Positions 7,795 through 10,168 of a stretch of DNA of 10,168 nucleotides are shown here, one piece after another. Each line of letters opens with the position of its first letter. Position 1 is the first letter of the stretch. Source of the stretch: Tissierellales bacterium. Lineage in GTDB: Bacteria > Bacillota > Clostridia > Tissierellales > JASKZW01. A program made the position numbers and the translations under genes. The stretch covers positions 1 through 10,168 of the forward strand of contig JASLIL010000106.1 in the NCBI GenBank assembly GCA_030152145.1, given 5' to 3'. The notes beneath the pieces are model-generated. The model saw only the letters and a program-made list of their open reading frames with translations, searched no databases and had not been told where the DNA came from.

Positions 7795-7827
7795 ATCAAT
7801 ACTCCTTTATAGTTTATTACACCCTAT

Positions 7828-7856
7828 ATTTTATACTTAAAAAAAGCTTTTGTCTA
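7828..7856 (-). promoter_or_regulatory. Sigma-A promoter of the flavoprotein-SAF-lplA unit
   Basis: TAGACA (7856-7851), a 17-base spacer and TAAAAT (7833-7828) each differ from consensus at one position. The promoter lies between the uraA terminator and the flavoprotein start, giving a leader of about 25-30 bases with no visible RNA switch. Confidence 0.65.
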
Positions 7857-7884
7857 TTTAGTTATAGTTTTATCCATCTTTAAA

Positions 7885-7915
7885 GAAAAAAACCACCAAA
7901 ACTAGTTTGGTGGTT
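7885..7915 (-). terminator. Intrinsic terminator of uraA
   Basis: AACCACCAAA (7915-7906 on the minus strand) pairs perfectly with TTTGGTGGTT (7900-7891) around a five-base loop. It runs into a T-rich tract to about 7885. It lies about 20 bases after the uraA stop codon. Confidence 0.9.
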
Positions 7916-7933
7916 GATCTGTCTCTTTATATC

Positions 7934-9199
7934 CTAAGCCTTCTTCTTGTCTAGAAGGTTAAAGCTTAGATTTATTAATATACCAACAATAGCTGCAAAG
8001 CTAAGGCCAGATATTGTTATATCCTTTGTTAGAGGTATACCTATAGTATAACCTAAGTACTTCTCCACTGGTCCACTTCCTAGGCCCAGTACCAAGATAC
8101 TAGCCATAGTAACTATGTTTCTAAAGTTAGCCCTTAGCTTATTGGCCTTAATTGTCTTAAAACCTACCAGGGAAATCATGGTGAAAAGCATCAAGCTTAT
8201 ACCGCCCATAACCGGAACTGGTATGCTGGCTAAAACCGCCCCTACCTTTGATATAAAAGCTAATCCTATGGCAAAAACTGCTGCCAATCTTAGGACTGAT
8301 GGATCATAGTTTCCTGTTATTGCTAGAACTCCAGTGTTTTCACCGTAAGTTGTGTTGGCTGGTCCACCTATTAGAGAAGCTACAGCTGTTGCTATACCAT
8401 CTCCTAGTAGTGTTCTATTTAAGCCTGGATCTTCTATAAAGTTCTTTCCTACAACCTGACCATTGGTAGTTATGTCCCCAACATGTTCCATAAAAACTGC
8501 TACTACAACTGGTGCTATAACCATAATTGCAGCCAGGTCAAACTTAGGTGCCCTAAAGCTTGGAAGCTCTACTAGGGCTGCATTTCTAATGCCAGCTGTG
8601 TCTACTAAACCCAGTTTATAGGATAGTAGGTAGCCTACTGTAACTGCTACTAGTATGGAAAGTTGCTTTAAAAATCCGCTGGCCTTGAAGTTTATTATAA
8701 GGGCTATGGAAAGTGTAAGAAGTGCTACTCCAAAGTGTCCACTGGCCATGCCAAAAGCTGTTGGTATAAGGTTCATACCTATAACTATAATCATAGGACC
8801 TACTACCTGGGCTGGTAGATATTTTTCTATCTTATCCACTCCTATCCTTTTAACTAAGAAGGACATGGCTATATATATAAGACCTGCTACAAACATACCA
8901 CCTTGAGCATAGGCCAAGTCTCCGCCATACATGTTTTTAACTGTTAGTATAACTGGAATAAAGGCGAAGGAGGATCCTAGGAACACTGGAACCTTTCCCT
9001 TGGTACAAAAGTGAAATAAAAGGGTACCAAGACCGGCTGAAAAAAGTGCTACTGAAGGATTAAATCCTGTTATCATAGGTACTAAAACCGTTGCCCCAAA
9101 CATGGCTATTAAATGCTGTAGGGCCAGTACTATCTTCTTTGATTTTTCCAAGGCCAAAGTCTCCTTGTGCTTTTTTACTACTGCTGATTCATTTATCAT
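7934..9199 (-). CDS. uraA: Uracil permease (NCS2 / nucleobase:cation symporter-2 family)
   Basis: UraA/PyrP is an inner-membrane proton symporter that imports uracil for pyrimidine salvage. The 421 residues are hydrophobic throughout, and family knowledge predicts about 14 membrane segments in core and gate domains. Diagnostic motifs are QHLIAMFGATVLVP (28-41), VFLGSSFAFIP (72-82), MEHVGDITTNGQVVGKN (237-253) and GGPANTTYGENTGVLAIT (278-295). Glu238 and Glu287 correspond to the two glutamates that bind uracil and couple protons in E. coli UraA. The C-terminus ends in a short basic tail. The start at ATG 9199 follows AGGAGG by six bases. A PyrR attenuator and a second PyrR hairpin upstream support uracil rather than xanthine or purine as substrate. 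It is transcribed alone, with a promoter and terminator of its own. Confidence 0.95.
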   Translation of the reverse strand: MINESAVVKKHKETLALEKSKKIVLALQHLIAMFGATVLVPMITGFNPSVALFSAGLGTLLFHFCTKGKVPVFLGSSFAFIPVILTVKNMYGGDLAYAQGGMFVAGLIYIAMSFLVKRIGVDKIEKYLPAQVVGPMIIVIGMNLIPTAFGMASGHFGVALLTLSIALIINFKASGFLKQLSILVAVTVGYLLSYKLGLVDTAGIRNAALVELPSFRAPKFDLAAIMVIAPVVVAVFMEHVGDITTNGQVVGKNFIEDPGLNRTLLGDGIATAVASLIGGPANTTYGENTGVLAITGNYDPSVLRLAAVFAIGLAFISKVGAVLASIPVPVMGGISLMLFTMISLVGFKTIKANKLRANFRNIVTMASILVLGLGSGPVEKYLGYTIGIPLTKDITISGLSFAAIVGILINLSFNLLDKKKA

Positions 9200-9205
9200 T
9201 ATTTG

Positions 9206-9238
9206 CCTCCTTTTCAGCCTCTCTGGACTGATTTAAAG
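9206..9238 (-). promoter_or_regulatory. Second PyrR-type hairpin overlapping the uraA ribosome binding site
   Basis: A second copy of the PyrR recognition sequence lies between the attenuator terminator and the start codon. Lower stem CTTT (9238-9235) pairs with AAAG (9213-9210) and is separated by a three-A bulge from upper stem TCAG/CTGA, which closes the loop TCCAGAGAGG. The lower stem uses the first two bases of the Shine-Dalgarno AGGAGG (9211-9206). No terminator follows before the ATG. PyrR bound here would be expected to block ribosome loading, as described for mycobacterial PyrR; that role is inferred. Confidence 0.8.
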
Positions 9239-9242
9239 TATT

Positions 9243-9346
9243 AAAAAAACTTCCTACCGAGGCAGAAAGTTACATTCAAAAAAATATACATGTTTTCGTA
9301 TATTAAATTAAAATCTTTCAAGCCTCTCTGGACCTTTTTAAAGATT
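9243..9346 (-). promoter_or_regulatory. PyrR-dependent transcription attenuator of uraA
   Basis: The PyrR-binding (anti-antiterminator) hairpin is at 9346-9312. Lower stem AATCTTT/AAAGATT and a purine bulge carry a short upper stem closing the loop TCCAGAGAGG, matching the known PyrR target. The terminator at 9271-9248 pairs AACTTTCTGCC with GGTAGGAAGTT using two G-U pairs, then runs into TTTTTTT (9249-9243). The antiterminator is also visible: GAGGCTTGAAAG (9326-9315) can pair with CTTTCTGCCTC (9269-9259). That pairing consumes both the PyrR hairpin and the 5' arm of the terminator. With UMP or UTP, PyrR would stabilise the first hairpin and cause termination. Confidence 0.92.
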
Positions 9347-9368
9347 CTTAAGTATTTACTTCTTTAAG

Positions 9369-9397
9369 AGTATACCATTTATATATATTAATTGCAA
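9369..9397 (-). promoter_or_regulatory. Sigma-A promoter of uraA
   Basis: TTGCAA (9397-9392), exactly 17 bases, then TATACT (9374-9369). Transcription should start near 9362, about 15 bases before the PyrR-binding hairpin. Confidence 0.82.
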
Positions 9398-9408
9398 GAA
9401 CTATAGAT

Positions 9409-9440
9409 AAAAATAAAACACCAAACTAGTTTGGTGTTTT
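9409..9440 (-). terminator. Intrinsic terminator of the thioredoxin-fold gene
   Basis: A perfect 26-base palindrome (9440-9415) centred on CTAG runs into a T-rich tract. It lies about 20 bases after the stop codon at 9462 and just before the uraA promoter. Its core closely resembles the uraA terminator at 7891-7915. Confidence 0.9.
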
Positions 9441-9461
9441 AATCCCTACAAAAAATTAGGC

Positions 9462-9974
9462 CTAAATAGATTTTTCCATAATCTCTAAGAGCTCCTCTAA
9501 GAGATTTGTCAAATAGCCACCATCTCTATAGACCTTAGAGGCCTTTATGATTTCTATTTGGTCTCCCTCTTGGTAGACAGCCTTTAGAACCCTAGGTCTT
9601 TCAATTACATGGCCCAGATTCTTAAAATTATCATCCATTACTATAAAAGTTGGTATCTTAAGCTTGCCCTCCTGAAGATAGTCCTTAAAATCTTCTTCAT
9701 GGCCCTCCCTAGATAAAATAGAATAGGATAGATTCTTGTTTAACTTGTTCATATAGTAAACTACTGGAATGTTTATCATACAGTCAGGGCACCAGGCCTC
9801 TCCTAGAATAAGAATCTTAACTGGCCTATCCAGCTTAAGTATTCTTTCCCTTAGCTCCCTACTTGGTCTGATCTTGTCAAAATAATCCAAAGTTCTCTCA
9901 CTGTCCTCTAGGCTGGCTCGATCTAGGTAAGTCCTAAAGTCAGTTCCAGCAAGATATAGTTCTTCCACCATCAT
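9462..9974 (-). CDS. Thioredoxin-family protein with WCPDC active site
   Basis: The 170-residue protein has a thioredoxin fold from about residue 50. Strand VKILILGEA leads into the redox motif WCPDC (61-65), and the expected cis-proline lies in KIPTF (Pro108). Residues 1-50 are a helical N-terminal extension. This layout resembles the Thioredoxin_9-type small proteins of Firmicutes, which are cytoplasmic and presumed to be thiol-disulfide reductases; the partner is unknown. No signal peptide is present. The gene starts with two consecutive ATG codons. AGGAGG lies four bases from the first (9974) and seven from the second (9971), so the second may be the true start, giving 169 residues. It follows the 5S rRNA terminator by about 55 bases and has its own terminator. 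I saw no strong promoter, so some expression may come from rRNA read-through. Confidence 0.88.
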   Translation of the reverse strand: MMVEELYLAGTDFRTYLDRASLEDSERTLDYFDKIRPSRELRERILKLDRPVKILILGEAWCPDCMINIPVVYYMNKLNKNLSYSILSREGHEEDFKDYLQEGKLKIPTFIVMDDNFKNLGHVIERPRVLKAVYQEGDQIEIIKASKVYRDGGYLTNLLEELLEIMEKSI

Positions 9975-10030
9975 GCCACCTCCTAAGTTTTCCCCTAAAA
10001 GCTATATACCCTATTTTCATAGGATATAAT

Positions 10031-10061
10031 AAAAAAACATCTTAGAATATCTAAGATGTTT
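10031..10061 (-). terminator. Intrinsic terminator of the rRNA operon
   Basis: AAACATCTTAG (10061-10051) pairs perfectly with CTAAGATGTTT (10045-10035) around a five-base loop, followed by TTTTTTT (10037-10031). It lies directly after the 5S rRNA and should end the rRNA transcript. Confidence 0.9.
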
Positions 10062-10066
10062 AGTCT

Positions 10067-10168
10067 AATTGGCAATGTCCTACTCTCCCAGAGCGTTACC
10101 ACTCAAGTACCATCGGCGCTGGAAAGCTTAACTTCTGTGTTCGGTATGGGAACAGGTGGATCCTTTCC
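10067..10168 (-). rRNA. rrf: 5S ribosomal RNA (5' end beyond the window)
   Basis: Read on the minus strand, the sequence carries the conserved 5S core: GGATCCACCTG, CCCATACCGAACACAGAAGT, GCGCCGATGGTA and GGGAGAGTAGGACATTGCC. Aligned by eye to E. coli 5S, about 16-18 bases at the 5' end are missing beyond the window edge. The exact 3' end is uncertain by a few bases. An intrinsic terminator follows within ten bases. This is probably the last gene of a 16S-23S-5S operon, whose other genes would lie outside the window. Confidence 0.96.

Noticed and set aside
8655..8906. Open plus-strand frame of 83 codons with a hydrophobic translation inside uraA
   Set aside because: The hydrophobic residues come from reading membrane-segment codons in reverse. 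There is no ribosome binding site.
9206..9346. Purine or other metabolite riboswitch before the NCS2 permease
   Set aside because: The leader has no purine-riboswitch core and instead matches the PyrR target and attenuator logic exactly.
10025..10030. TATAAT on the plus strand near the rRNA terminator
   Set aside because: No -35 box lies upstream at a suitable distance, and no plus-strand gene follows.

Overview
The window looks like chromosome from a low-GC Gram-positive anaerobe (Bacillota). The evidence is AT-rich DNA, strong GGAGG ribosome binding sites, consensus sigma-A promoters, and T-box and PyrR RNA regulation. A Clostridia/Tissierellia-type host is my inference, held at moderate to low confidence. 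Every supported gene lies on the minus strand, co-directional with an rRNA operon whose 5S gene enters at the right edge. Transcription therefore runs from high to low coordinates. No mobile element, CRISPR array or tRNA gene was seen.

In order of transcription: (1) the 5S rRNA 3' part and its terminator (10031-10168); (2) a thioredoxin-fold protein with a WCPDC motif and its terminator (9409-9974); (3) a PyrR-controlled uracil permease, uraA (7885-9397), with its own promoter, a complete antiterminator/terminator leader, and a second PyrR-type hairpin beside the ribosome binding site; (4) a three-gene unit with its own promoter (4212-7856), coding for a BaiN/HI0933-type flavoprotein, a homoserine-dehydrogenase-like protein with a SAF domain, and lipoate-protein ligase; (5) a 60-residue cysteine-rich zinc-ribbon-like protein with its own promoter and terminator (3820-4197); (6) a Dabb-family protein starting at GTG (3454-3756); (7) ileS with a consensus promoter, an isoleucine T-box leader and a terminator (1-3446).

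Most of the window is housekeeping: isoleucine charging, lipoylation, uracil uptake and thiol chemistry. The regulatory RNA can be read in unusual detail. The ileS leader shows an ATC specifier and a TGGT acceptor-end bulge. The uraA leader shows mutually exclusive antiterminator and terminator helices. The observations most worth following are the two PyrR hairpins on uraA, which suggest two layers of control, and the type 2 IleRS whose class I signature reads GIHH instead of HxGH, a swap linked to extreme mupirocin resistance. The flavoprotein/SAF/LplA unit and the small zinc-ribbon protein are the main functional unknowns. I found nothing that convincingly amounts to a new multi-gene system.
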